Source of the DNA: JBDIBA01 sp039812705
Lineage (GTDB): Bacteria; Actinomycetota; Acidimicrobiia; Acidimicrobiales; JBBSGY01
Assembly (NCBI GenBank): GCA_039812705.1
Contig: JBDIBA010000001.1
Span: 1-64,000, forward strand
Length of the DNA: 64,000 nucleotides
Direction of reading: 5' to 3'
The position numbers and the translations under genes are program-made. This document shows, piece by piece, positions 26,147 to 34,547 of the stretch (its first letter is position 1; every line of letters begins with the position of its first letter). A model generated the notes under the pieces. It was not told the DNA's origin. It was given only the letters and a program-made list of their open reading frames with translations, and searched no databases.

Positions 26147-27013
26147 GTGCCTGCATACATGCGTGAACTGATGGGAACCGTTGCCATTCTTGATGTGCGA
26201 GACGAGTTGCCTATCGAGGACATTGAAGCGGTCTGCAAGTCAACGCTCGATCACCTCGAAGAGATTGAGGCTGTTTTCAGCACGTATCGCCCCGACAGTG
26301 AGATCAATCGTTTGGGTCGTGGCGAGTTGTCGGAGCAAGACGCATCGCCGTGGGTGCACGAGGTGTTGGAATTGTGCGAAACCGTGCGCGCTGCCAGTGG
26401 TGGAGCGTTTGACATTCGTCGTGCCGCCGAAAACAGTCCAGCCGTGCAACATCAAGGGGGAGCGGGGGTTGTTCCGATCGAACCTTCTGGCATGGTTAAG
26501 GGTTGGGCGATTGATCGCGCCGTTGACGTAATGCGTTCCGGGGGACTCGACAACTTCACCGTCAATGTTGGGGGAGACATATACGCGGCGGGTTATTGCG
26601 ACGACGCGCCATGGCAAATTGGTTTGCAGCACCCGAGCGAATCGCAAATGATCATGGCCGTCGTGAAGGGCAGCGAGTTTGCCGTTGCAACGTCCGGCGC
26701 TTATGAGCGCGGCGCGCACATAGAAATGCTGCCCGAGGTTGTTGCGTTGCAGTCGATCACTGTTGTTGGTCCAGACGTGGTTCTTGCAGATGCTTACGCG
26801 ACGGCTGCGTTTGCGATGGGCACCGCTGGAATTGAGTGGGTTGCCGGTCAGTCAGAGTTCGAGGTGTTTGCCGTGACAGGTGAGGGCGAAGCGTTGATGA
26901 GCGCGGGGATGGAGCACTATTTGGTCCTTCCGCCTGAGCTCTCGGAGGGCGCCGAGGACGACAATCGTGGTGTTCTTGGGTCTCAAGAGGCGCTCAGCGC
27001 CCACCGTGAATAG
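26147..27013 (+). CDS. apbE: FAD:protein FMN transferase (ApbE)
   Basis: ApbE takes FMN from FAD and attaches it to Thr/Ser of exported proteins such as the one encoded just upstream. The 288-residue protein shows MGTVAILDV, a flavin-binding segment NVGGDIYAAGYCDDAPWQI, VATSGAYERG, and the C-terminal metal-binding stretch DAYATAAFAMG. No signal peptide or lipobox is visible, which is unusual because many ApbE proteins are exported; it may act in the cytoplasm or via an unseen route. The start is GTG 26147 or ATG 26159 (MRELMG). The gene closes the operon. Confidence 0.93.
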   Translation: MPAYMRELMGTVAILDVRDELPIEDIEAVCKSTLDHLEEIEAVFSTYRPDSEINRLGRGELSEQDASPWVHEVLELCETVRAASGGAFDIRRAAENSPAVQHQGGAGVVPIEPSGMVKGWAIDRAVDVMRSGGLDNFTVNVGGDIYAAGYCDDAPWQIGLQHPSESQMIMAVVKGSEFAVATSGAYERGAHIEMLPEVVALQSITVVGPDVVLADAYATAAFAMGTAGIEWVAGQSEFEVFAVTGEGEALMSAGMEHYLVLPPELSEGAEDDNRGVLGSQEALSAHRE

Positions 27014-27028
27014 CGATCAATGACCCAG

Positions 27029-27070
27029 TTTGACGTCAAAAGTGACTAAAAGTGGTCAAAAAGTGACACT
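27029..27070 (+). promoter_or_regulatory. Palindrome and repeated AAAGTG sites upstream of galU
   Basis: TTTGACGTCAAA (27029-27040) is a perfect palindrome that also contains a -35-like TTGACG. It is followed at 10-11 nt intervals by three direct copies related to AAAGTGAC (AAAGTGAC, AAAGTGGT, AAAGTGAC). The set lies 50-95 nt before the preferred galU start. This looks like a promoter with operator copies on one helix face; the regulator is unknown. Confidence 0.4.
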
Positions 27071-27122
27071 AATCGGGCGTTCCGTTGGCGCACGACCCGA
27101 AATGTTCGATACAACTGGTGCC

Positions 27123-28010
27123 GTGACTTCCCGAATTACAAAAGCCGTTATCCCTGCGGCGGGCTTCGGTACCCGCTTTCTTCCAGCCACAAAGGCAACG
27201 CCAAAGGAAATGCTTCCTTTGATCGACAAGCCAACCATTCAGTACGTGGTCGAAGAGGCCGTGGCTGCCGGCATCGAAGACATCTTGATCATCACGGGTC
27301 GATCCAAGCGTTCGATCGAGGATCACTTTGACCGCGCTCCTGAACTTGAGGCCGCGCTTGCAGAAGGTGGCAAGCAGGAACAGTTAGACGAAGTTGTTGC
27401 GATTTCCGAACTGGCCAACATTCACTTCATTCGTCAAGGTGAGATGCGTGGTCTTGGTCACGCAGTCGGAATGGCTCGCCACCACATTGGCAATGAGTCC
27501 TTTGCCGTGTTGCTGGGCGACGACGTCATGCACCACTCGTCGACGGTGTTGAAGGACATGATTTCTGCGTCCGAGCGCCTCAACAAGTCCGTTGTTGCGT
27601 TGAAGGATGTTCCGCGCGAGGACATCAAGTCCTACGGTTGTGCGGCAGGTGAAGACGAGGGCGACGGTCTGGTCAAAATCACGGGCATTGTTGAAAAGCC
27701 CGAGCCCGCCGAGGCGCCATCAACCCTCGCGGTTATGGGTCGTTACGTGTTGACGCCTGACATCTTCGACATCCTCGAAAAGACCGAGCCGGGCAAGGGT
27801 GGCGAGATTCAGCTCACCGACGCGCTTGCGCAGCAGATGGCCGGCGGAAACCTCTACGGGAATGTCTTCACCAAGGGTCGTTTCGACATTGGTAAGAAGT
27901 TGGACTTCCTTCGCGCGACCGTTGAGTTGGCGCTCGATCGCGAGGACATTGCCGACGAGTTCCGTGCCTTCTTGCACGACGTTCTTGCTGGTAAGAGCGA
28001 GATCCGCTAA
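27123..28010 (+). CDS. galU: UTP-glucose-1-phosphate uridylyltransferase
   Basis: GalU makes UDP-glucose for glycans. The core has KAVIPAAGFGTRFLPATKA and PKEMLPLIDKPTIQYVVEEA, the standard nucleotide and catalytic region, with GLGHAVGMARHHIG and EKPEPAEAPS further on. The open frame starts at 27030, but the family begins near SRITKAVIPAAG, so GTG 27123 (or ATG 27102) is the likely start; neither has a strong ribosome binding site. That gives 295 residues, the usual length. A rho-independent terminator follows before moaC. In actinobacteria galU often precedes molybdenum-cofactor-type and SepX/GlpR-type genes, as it does here. Confidence 0.95.
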   Translation: MTSRITKAVIPAAGFGTRFLPATKATPKEMLPLIDKPTIQYVVEEAVAAGIEDILIITGRSKRSIEDHFDRAPELEAALAEGGKQEQLDEVVAISELANIHFIRQGEMRGLGHAVGMARHHIGNESFAVLLGDDVMHHSSTVLKDMISASERLNKSVVALKDVPREDIKSYGCAAGEDEGDGLVKITGIVEKPEPAEAPSTLAVMGRYVLTPDIFDILEKTEPGKGGEIQLTDALAQQMAGGNLYGNVFTKGRFDIGKKLDFLRATVELALDREDIADEFRAFLHDVLAGKSEIR

Positions 28011-28063
28011 CCAATATTTCGCCGATTGCCCGACGTCTGAGCGGGTGTAAATGCTTGTCAGAG

Positions 28064-28106
28064 GGCCGTCAGGTTGGTTGAACCAGCGCGACGGCCTTCT
28101 CTTTTC
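28064..28106 (+). terminator. Rho-independent terminator after galU
   Basis: GGCCGTC (28064-28070) pairs with GACGGCC (28090-28096), with an inner GGTT/AACC pairing, followed by TTCTCTTTT. It lies about 55 nt after the galU stop and just upstream of the preferred moaC start. Confidence 0.75.
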
Positions 28107-28121
28107 GTAGAATTGAGTCCC

Positions 28122-28634
28122 ATGAGTCTTGATCGCACGCAGCTGGACCCCTTGGGTCGAGCCCGAATGGTTGATAGCGCCCCTAAAGAAGCCATTCACA
28201 GGCGGGCGGTGGCGCGCTGTCGTGTGTACATGGCCAACGAAACGACGAACGCGATCGCGTCCAATGCCACCAGCAAGGGCGACGTGTTGGGCGCGGCGCG
28301 CATCGCGGGTATTCAAGCGGCCAAGCAGACTGCTTCGCTCATCCCGCTTTGTCATCCTCTGTTGGTCGGCTCTGTCTCGGTCAACTTCACCATTGGCGAT
28401 GACCATGTCGAGGTCGAGGCACACGTCGAGACCATCGACCGCACTGGTGTCGAGATGGAAGCAATGACCGCCGCCTCGATTGCTGCGCTGACCATTTACG
28501 ACATGAGCAAGTCAACCGATCGTGACATGAAGATTTCTGACCTGCAGCTGTGGGAAAAGACCGGTGGGCGCTTAGGTGTTTGGAAGCGTCAATCCGATGA
28601 AGAAGATGACCCGATTGGTGGTCTCGGGTTCTAA
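28122..28634 (+). CDS. moaC: Cyclic pyranopterin monophosphate synthase (MoaC)
   Basis: MoaC makes cyclic pyranopterin monophosphate in the first stage of molybdenum cofactor synthesis. Conserved parts are KGDVLGAARIAGIQAAKQT, LIPLCHPL, and GVEMEAMTAASIAALTIYDM, with the catalytic Lys/His/Asp residues. ATG 28122 (MSLDRTQLDP) gives 170 residues, slightly longer than usual because of a short C-terminal tail. The earlier frame start at 28074 lies in the galU terminator and is rejected. A strong terminator follows at 28660. No other mo- gene is in the window. Confidence 0.95.
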   Translation: MSLDRTQLDPLGRARMVDSAPKEAIHRRAVARCRVYMANETTNAIASNATSKGDVLGAARIAGIQAAKQTASLIPLCHPLLVGSVSVNFTIGDDHVEVEAHVETIDRTGVEMEAMTAASIAALTIYDMSKSTDRDMKISDLQLWEKTGGRLGVWKRQSDEEDDPIGGLGF

Positions 28635-28659
28635 CTTCCCGTTGCTGTTGTTGGTTCGA

Positions 28660-28688
28660 AACGCGCTCCATATTGGGGCGCGTTTTTT
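28660..28688 (+). terminator. Strong rho-independent terminator after moaC
   Basis: AACGCGCTCCA and TGGGGCGCGTT form an 11-bp stem (one G-T pair) with a 3-nt loop, followed by a T run. It lies 26 nt after the moaC stop. The remaining gap to 28834 has a TTGACG at 28797-28802 but no well-spaced -10. Confidence 0.9.
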
Positions 28689-28834
28689 GTTGCTGGGTTT
28701 CGGTTGAGGTTCATTGAGCTAGGTCGCTTTAGGTGTCATGACGTGAAAGTTCACTGCAAACCATCCACCCATCGAGCCTGTTGTTTCAGTAGTTTCTTGA
28801 CGTCTTAACCCAGGGTTTTATTGGGAGGTTCTGG

Positions 28835-29278
28835 GTGATTTTCTTTGTTCTTGCGCTTATCTGGGCTGCTGCGCTTTTGCCGTCAATTCTGCGTGCGCGT
28901 GCCAACCGGAATCCGATCCACACGGTCGGTAAGTTTCGCAATCACCTACGAGTTCTTGAAAGCACGACGCCGAACATGCCTCGCGCGTGGGCACAAGAGG
29001 CGCTTCGCATGCGCCGTCGTCGCCGACAAGAACAAGTGCTTCGCACGCTTCTGGCGCTGTGTGCAACCACACTTGTTGCGGGACTGATTCTGGACTTCAG
29101 GTCGGTGTTGGTCTTGCATGTTGTGTGCGATGTTGCATTGGTTTGGTACGGCTACTCGCTGTTTGCCGCGCGTCGCCGTCGGCGTGTGCAGCGCCGTGTG
29201 CTTGAGCAGCACCACACCTATGCCGAGGCCGCACAGTTCGAGCCCGAGGCAACGGTCGCATCCCAGTCGGGGATGTAG
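28835..29278 (+). CDS. Two-helix-segment membrane protein, SepX/GlpR-like candidate
   Basis: The 147-residue protein has an N-terminal membrane helix (IFFVLALIWAAALLPSIL) followed by RARANRNP and GKFRNHLRVL. An Arg-rich stretch MRRRRRQEQ comes next, then a hydrophobic hairpin (about residues 70-108), and a second Arg-rich stretch RRRRRVQRR. The order 'W-A-x-LLP-x-LR ... F-x-x-x-L-R-x-L' resembles the N-terminus of actinobacterial SepX/GlpR division proteins, and those also lie downstream of galU and a MoeA/Glp gene. Here moaC takes that place. The assignment is inference. The GTG start has GGGAGG upstream. The protein is short, so the long linker of GlpR is missing. Confidence 0.7.
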   Translation: MIFFVLALIWAAALLPSILRARANRNPIHTVGKFRNHLRVLESTTPNMPRAWAQEALRMRRRRRQEQVLRTLLALCATTLVAGLILDFRSVLVLHVVCDVALVWYGYSLFAARRRRRVQRRVLEQHHTYAEAAQFEPEATVASQSGM

Positions 29279-29280
29279 CC

Positions 29281-29312
29281 CAGCCACCCAGCCACCCAGC
29301 CACCCAGCCACG
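29281..29312. repeat. Four tandem copies of CAGCCACC
   Basis: The octamer CAGCCACC is repeated four times (the last ends in G) immediately after the stop of the small membrane protein gene. It is a simple slippage-type array. Confidence 0.85.
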
Positions 29313-29722
29313 CGTCCGCGTTTTGCGCGCCGTGCTCCGGACGCGCGCCCACGCCCGCTTTTTGCAAGAAAATCGCAGTCAGTTCACGGCCTTCCGACAA
29401 CACGTCGACTTTCTTTCGCGAAATCGCCCAAACGGCCGGTTCTGCGCAAGAAAATCGCCGCGATTCCCGCCGCCCTTAATCTCGCCGCGACTTTCTTCCA
29501 TGAAGCCCTTTTGCCAGGTTTCCGGCCCACAACTGTCACTCACGCCGAAAAACTTGCGCGCCTGTTCATCTCGCGGCGAGAAACTTTCAAAATCGGACCG
29601 AAACAGCCCCAAAACTGAAAGAAAAACCGATACCGAAGCCAACGCGCGCGCCGCTTAGGCACGCGCGTGGTACGTGAGGTTGCGCGGCGGCGGCGTGCGG
29701 CGGCGCGCTACAGCGCGGCGGG
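29313..29722. other. Non-coding gap between convergent genes with dispersed AAGAAAATCGC-like repeats
   Basis: No convincing gene is present in these 410 nt. GCAAGAAAATCGC occurs twice (about 29363 and 29446), and variants with CTTTC and CGCGAAATCG occur several times. The last 80 nt before the pepN stop are extremely GC-rich, with GCGC-type hairpins (for example GCGC-TACA-GCGC near 29704-29715). Frames crossing the region read through low-complexity sequence. It may be decayed DNA or a repeat family. Confidence 0.5.
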
Positions 29723-32284
29723 TTACTCAGGAATGGTGAAGGCGCCCTTGAGGTTGTCGTGCCAACGCTCGTAGAACGACGCGTTGACCCTCAATCGCTC
29801 GCAAGTTTGGTCAACAAGCTTCTGAGCCTGCGGCACCGGATGAGACTGTATAAACGCCTCGACTCGCTGTGCAAGTTCGGGATTGGCCTGAGCCGTTACC
29901 CCATCAAGCATGCGCGCAATCGAGTTGTCAGGGAATCGCTTGGCAAGCTCGCCCCAATGTTCCTCGCACCACTCCCACACGCGCGGGCCGCTTTCGCGAC
30001 TACCGAGCATCGCGCGCAGCGTGTACGGGGCGTCTTGAGTGCGAACCGTCCCGTCAAGAATCATCTCAAGCGTGCGGTCGACCAGTCCGGGGGTGTCGAA
30101 GCTTGCGAACGCGCCCAACGCGTTGATGCGCGCCTGAGGCGTTTCGGACTCGTTCTGGAACGTGGTCACGAAGGTGGAGTAGTCGTCGTGGTTTCCAGTG
30201 GCAGCAATGGTTGCCTGCACCGCGTCGACCAGGTTGGTGTTCAGTGAACCGGGAACCTGTCGAAACGCCGCAAAACGGTGACGGGCTTCGGTGCGCACGT
30301 CTTCGTCTTCACCAAGGGTTCCCAAAGTACGAATCAACACGCCGCGAAGAGTCGCAAGTCTCTCGGACTCGCCGTTGTGCGGCTCCCAGCCAAGCCAGTC
30401 GTGCTGAGGGTTCGCCAGCGCGCGGACGAACGCTTTCAGCTCGGGTCGCTCGGAATCTGGAACGACCTTGTCGAGCATGCGCAACGGGCTGACCATTGCA
30501 GTCCAAACGCTGGGATCGTCATCGCCGCGATTGATCCAGAGCATTTGCAGCAGTTGTGGAACTTCACACTCGCCCGCAAGAGTTGCAGCCCAGGTGTCGT
30601 TGACGAGTGCAAAGCGCTCGAGCGAGTCAAGCGCATGCAGATTCGGAATCAACATGTCGAGCAGCTTGGGCTCATACGCCGCGCGGAAAAAGCCGTTACC
30701 GTGCTCGTTGAGCAGAACAAACTTTGGCTCGCCCGGAAGCTCGACAACGGTCTCGCGCTCCGTGAGGACGAGCTTCTCTTGATGCAGGTTGTCGCCGATC
30801 ATTGTGCGAATGCCGATTGGAATGTGCCAAACGGCATCGTCATTGGTTGACAGATAGTTGAACCGCTTTTGAGTCAGTTTCAACGAGGTTCCGTTGTCGC
30901 CAAGTTCGGCGCGCACAATTGGGTGGCCGCCTTGGAAGATCCAGGTGTCCATCATTGCGCGGACAGGCTGTGCGCTTGATTCTTCAAGCGCATCCCACAA
31001 GTCAGTGGTTTCGGCGTTGTCGTAAGCGTGTTTGTGTAGATACGCGCTGATGCCAACGCTGAATTCATGCGCGCCGATGTGCTGTTCGAGCATGCGCAAA
31101 ACCGCGCCACCCTTTTCGTACGTCAACAGGTCGAACATTCCTTGGGCTTCTTCCGGACGCACGACTTCGAACTCAATTGGTCGTGTGCTCGAAAGCGAGT
31201 CGACGCCTTGTGCGGCTGAACGACTGAGGCAGAACTCTGCCCAGCGGTCCCACTCGGGGCGGAAGTGGTCGACAAAAAGCAGTTCCATGAACGTCGCAAA
31301 CGCTTCGTTTAGCCAAATGCCGTTCCACCACTTCATGGTGACCAGGTCGCCAAACCACATGTGCGCAATCTCGTGTGCAACAACGTCGGCAACACGCTCG
31401 ACTTCAAGACGGCTTGCCTTTTCCGGGTCGACCAGAAGTGCGGTTTCGCGGAATGTCACACAACCAAGGTTCTCCATTGCGCCGAACGCAAAGTCGGGAA
31501 TGGAGATGAGGTCGAGCTTGTCTCCTGGATACGGAATCTTGAAGTACTCGGCAAAGTAACGAAGCGCGGCAGTGCCCGTTTCGAGCGCGAAAGAAGTGAG
31601 GTTTTCCTTGCCGGGTGCACACGCAACGCGCAGCGGCACGCCGTCAACGTCAACGGGATCAGTGACAACGAATGGACCAACGATGAACGCAACCAAGTAG
31701 GTCGACATCTTCATCGTGTCTTCAAACATCACCTGGCGCTTGCCGTTGCCAAGGTCAATGGCCGAACGCTCCGATGCATTGGAAAATGCCGCAAGGTTGT
31801 TGTCAACGATGAGCGTTACGCCATAGACGGCCTTGAAATCGGGCTCGTCCCAACATGGAAACGCACGTCGCGCGTCCGTCGCCTCGAATTGCGTCGTGGC
31901 GATGACGTGTTCGGTTCCTTGCTCGTCCTTAAAAGTGCTGCGATAAAAGCCGCGCAGCTTGTCGTTGAGGATGCCGGAGAAAGTAAGCGCAAGCGTGTAG
32001 TCGCCAACCTCAAGCGATTCTTCGAGAGCGATGGTTGCCGTTTCGGCTTCCTCGTCAATGCTCACCTGGCCGTCAAAGGCGTGGCCGCTGGCCGAGCGCA
32101 CCTGTGCAGATTGAATGTCTAGCTCGGCCGCGTTGAGAACGATCGTGCGCGTGGATTCCTTGACTTCAATCTCGGTTCGCGACTCGCCTGTGAAGGTCGC
32201 GCTTGCGAGATCTGGGACCAGCGTTAGTTCGTAACGCTTGGGCAGGACTGCGCGAGGCAGGCGGAACGGATTGTGGTCAGCCAA
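29723..32284 (-). CDS. pepN: Aminopeptidase N (M1 family)
   Basis: The 853-residue cytosolic metallopeptidase removes N-terminal residues from peptides. The exopeptidase motif GAMEN lies at 268-272 and the zinc site is His304, Glu305, His308 and Glu327 (HEIAH-x18-E). A long helical ERAP1-type C-terminal domain follows, as in the actinobacterial/mammalian branch of M1. There is no signal peptide. It is divergent from the PfkB kinase gene across about 105 nt. The stop lies in a GC-rich non-coding gap. Confidence 0.96.
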   Translation of the reverse strand: MADHNPFRLPRAVLPKRYELTLVPDLASATFTGESRTEIEVKESTRTIVLNAAELDIQSAQVRSASGHAFDGQVSIDEEAETATIALEESLEVGDYTLALTFSGILNDKLRGFYRSTFKDEQGTEHVIATTQFEATDARRAFPCWDEPDFKAVYGVTLIVDNNLAAFSNASERSAIDLGNGKRQVMFEDTMKMSTYLVAFIVGPFVVTDPVDVDGVPLRVACAPGKENLTSFALETGTAALRYFAEYFKIPYPGDKLDLISIPDFAFGAMENLGCVTFRETALLVDPEKASRLEVERVADVVAHEIAHMWFGDLVTMKWWNGIWLNEAFATFMELLFVDHFRPEWDRWAEFCLSRSAAQGVDSLSSTRPIEFEVVRPEEAQGMFDLLTYEKGGAVLRMLEQHIGAHEFSVGISAYLHKHAYDNAETTDLWDALEESSAQPVRAMMDTWIFQGGHPIVRAELGDNGTSLKLTQKRFNYLSTNDDAVWHIPIGIRTMIGDNLHQEKLVLTERETVVELPGEPKFVLLNEHGNGFFRAAYEPKLLDMLIPNLHALDSLERFALVNDTWAATLAGECEVPQLLQMLWINRGDDDPSVWTAMVSPLRMLDKVVPDSERPELKAFVRALANPQHDWLGWEPHNGESERLATLRGVLIRTLGTLGEDEDVRTEARHRFAAFRQVPGSLNTNLVDAVQATIAATGNHDDYSTFVTTFQNESETPQARINALGAFASFDTPGLVDRTLEMILDGTVRTQDAPYTLRAMLGSRESGPRVWEWCEEHWGELAKRFPDNSIARMLDGVTAQANPELAQRVEAFIQSHPVPQAQKLVDQTCERLRVNASFYERWHDNLKGAFTIPE

Positions 32285-32388
32285 TTGTGAGCTCCAGTGT
32301 GTGGGTAATCCCTGTCAAATTGCGGGCTGTTCCCCAGACAGTACCCGCGATGAGCCCCCGACGGCCGACTGTGGTTAAGAATGTGCAG

Positions 32389-33393
32389 GTGACAAAGCAT
32401 TACGACGTAGTTGGAATTGGCCATGCCTTGGTTGACGTATTGGCGCCCGTCGACGAGCAGTTCCTGGTGGACCAGGGCCTTGTGCGCGGCACAATGCACC
32501 TAATCGACGAGGCCAGGGCAGATTCGCTCTACGAGGCAATGGGCGCCAGCAGGGAGGTCTCCGGTGGCTGTGCGGCAAGCACGGTCGTCGGCGCAATCGC
32601 TTGTGGTGGCACGGGCGCGTTCATGGGGACCATTGCCGATGATCGCCTGGGTGAGAGTTTCACGGCTGACCTCATGAAAGCAGGGGTGGAGGCCAGAACG
32701 CAGATTCGCGACGAGGTCGGCACCGGACGCAGCCTGATTCTCATTTCGAGTGATGGCGAACGCACCATGAACACGTTTTTGGGTGCAGCGGCATCTGTGG
32801 GTCCCGCTGTTGAAGATGACGATCTGTTGCGCGAGGCCAAGATCGTCTTCATCGAGGCTTATGTGCTGGATTCTCTGTACACGGCCGAGTCCTTAATTGC
32901 ACTTGGTGAGCGCGTTCGCAGTTTCGGCGCGAAGTTGGCCATTTCGCTGTCCGATCCATTCTGCGTGGAGCGTCACCGCGATGCCTTGCTTGAGTTCTTG
33001 GAGAAGGGCGCGGACATTTGCATTGGCAACGAACAAGAGATTCGCGCACTGTTCAACACTCACGATGTTGACGACGGTCTTGCGGCTGCCATTGCAATGT
33101 GTGATGTCGTCAGCGTGACTTGTGGATCTCGCGGGTCAATCGTTGCAAGTGAAAATGAGAGGCATCACGTTGATGCGGTCACCGTTGACGTGGTCGACAC
33201 CACGGGCGCGGGCGATGTTTACGCATCTGGATTTCTCTATGGCCTTAGCCAGGGTTGGGACTTGCAGCGCGCCGGACGGATGGGGTCCGCGGCTGCCGCG
33301 GCTGTGATCACGCGCGTTGGTGCACGGGTCGAGTCGCCAATTACTGAACCGTCACTTGCTGAACCGTCACTCGCTGAACCGCACTCCAACTAG
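32389..33393 (+). CDS. PfkB-family carbohydrate/nucleoside kinase (adenosine-kinase-like)
   Basis: The protein has the PfkB fold: GIGHALVDVLAPVD at the N-terminus, the substrate motif GGCAASTVVGAIACGG, and the C-terminal signature VVDTTGAGDVYASGFLYGL with the catalytic Asp. It groups by eye with adenosine-kinase/2-keto-gluconate-like members (cd01168 type); the substrate is uncertain. The open frame begins at 32203 inside the divergent pepN gene, so a later start is needed. GTG 32389 (TKHYDVVGIG) best fits the family, while ATG 32350 is an alternative. The C-terminus ends in three near-copies of a 5-residue unit (TEPS/LAEPS/LAEPH) from a 15-nt tandem repeat. Confidence 0.88.
   Translation: MTKHYDVVGIGHALVDVLAPVDEQFLVDQGLVRGTMHLIDEARADSLYEAMGASREVSGGCAASTVVGAIACGGTGAFMGTIADDRLGESFTADLMKAGVEARTQIRDEVGTGRSLILISSDGERTMNTFLGAAASVGPAVEDDDLLREAKIVFIEAYVLDSLYTAESLIALGERVRSFGAKLAISLSDPFCVERHRDALLEFLEKGADICIGNEQEIRALFNTHDVDDGLAAAIAMCDVVSVTCGSRGSIVASENERHHVDAVTVDVVDTTGAGDVYASGFLYGLSQGWDLQRAGRMGSAAAAAVITRVGARVESPITEPSLAEPSLAEPHSN
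33341..33384 (+). repeat. 15-nt tandem repeat at the 3' end of the kinase gene
   Basis: TTACTGAACCGTCAC, TTGCTGAACCGTCAC and TCGCTGAACCGCAC follow one another in frame and encode the repeated tail of the PfkB protein. Confidence 0.85.
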
Positions 33394-33405
33394 GTTTAGG
33401 GCCTC

Positions 33406-34485
33406 ATGGAACGTTTCGGTTTTGTTGGTCTTCCAAACGCAGGCAAGTCATCGCTATTCAACGCGCTCACCGGTGGTGGGGCGCTTGCCGCGCCTTACCC
33501 TTTTGCCACCAAGGACCCCAACGTTGGTTCGGCAAAGGTTCACGACGAGCGGCTGTTGAAGCTCGGCGAGATGAGCAAGTCGAAAAAGATTGTTCCGGCA
33601 ACCGTTGAGTTCCTCGACATCGGCGGCCTGGTAGCCGGTGCAAGTCAGGGTGAAGGTCTTGGCAACAAGTTCCTTGGCGGCATTCGCGAAGTCGATGCAA
33701 TTGTCTTTGTGTTGCGTGCATTCGTCGACGACGACATTGTTGGCCCGCCAGACCCGATGGAGCACTTGTCGACTGTTGAAACCGAGCTCACCCTTGCCGA
33801 CTTGCAGTCTGTAGAAACACAGTTGCCGCGCAAGCAGAAGCAGCTTCGGTTGGACAAGTCGCTTGGTGATGAAGTCGCTGCACTCGAAGTCGCTCAAAAG
33901 CTGTTGGCCGAGGGAACTCCGCTCTACCGCGCAGACCTCACGGCTGACCAGCGCGCAGTTCTCAAACCCTCGTTCTTGTTGACCAACAAGCCCGTGTTGG
34001 CTGTTGTCAACATTGCAGAGGACGACCTCGACCGTGCCGACGAGATTGCAGCGCCCGTGCGCAAAGAACTTGCCGGTTTTGGCGAGGTTGTGACCATGTG
34101 TGTGCAACTCGAAACCGAAGCCGCGCAGATGAACACCGAGGAAGAACGTTTGGAAATGCTCGAAGCTCTTGGCCTTGGCGACGGTGCGCTGCCACGCATG
34201 TTGAAGGCCGCGTATCACTTGCTTGGTCGACGCACTTATTTCACAACCGGCGACACCGAATCGCGCGCGTGGACCTTCCGCGCCGGCGCCAAAGCTCCCG
34301 AGTGCGCAGGCGTTATTCACACCGATTTCCAACGCGGCTTCATCAAGGCCGAGGTCGTCCATTGGGACGAACTGTTGGAACTTGGCTCGTGGAGTGCTGC
34401 ACGCGATGTCGGCAAGCTGCGCATTGAAGGCAAGGAATACGAAGTGGCCGATGGCGATGTCATCGAGTTCCGCTTCAACGTCTGA
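33406..34485 (+). CDS. ychF: Redox-regulated ATPase YchF (Obg-family)
   Basis: YchF is a conserved ribosome-associated P-loop ATPase. The 359 residues are of normal length. G1 is GLPNAGKSSLFNALT, followed by YPFATKDPNVG, and DIGGLVAGASQGEGLGNKFL covers the G3 region. The G4 region reads TNKPV rather than NKxD, in line with ATP preference. A C-terminal TGS domain (GVIHTDFQRGFIKAEV) is present. It starts 12 nt after the kinase stop with a weak ribosome binding site and is probably co-transcribed with it. Confidence 0.97.
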   Translation: MERFGFVGLPNAGKSSLFNALTGGGALAAPYPFATKDPNVGSAKVHDERLLKLGEMSKSKKIVPATVEFLDIGGLVAGASQGEGLGNKFLGGIREVDAIVFVLRAFVDDDIVGPPDPMEHLSTVETELTLADLQSVETQLPRKQKQLRLDKSLGDEVAALEVAQKLLAEGTPLYRADLTADQRAVLKPSFLLTNKPVLAVVNIAEDDLDRADEIAAPVRKELAGFGEVVTMCVQLETEAAQMNTEEERLEMLEALGLGDGALPRMLKAAYHLLGRRTYFTTGDTESRAWTFRAGAKAPECAGVIHTDFQRGFIKAEVVHWDELLELGSWSAARDVGKLRIEGKEYEVADGDVIEFRFNV

Positions 34486-34547
34486 CGTCGACGGCAGCTC
34501 TGCGCGGGCGGAGTTCTTCTAGCTGCAGACCGGGGTGGGATCTGCCC

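Noticed and set aside
29118..29618. Plus-strand frame across the octamer repeat and non-coding island
   Set aside because: The product is low-complexity, starts inside another gene, and has no ribosome binding site or family similarity.
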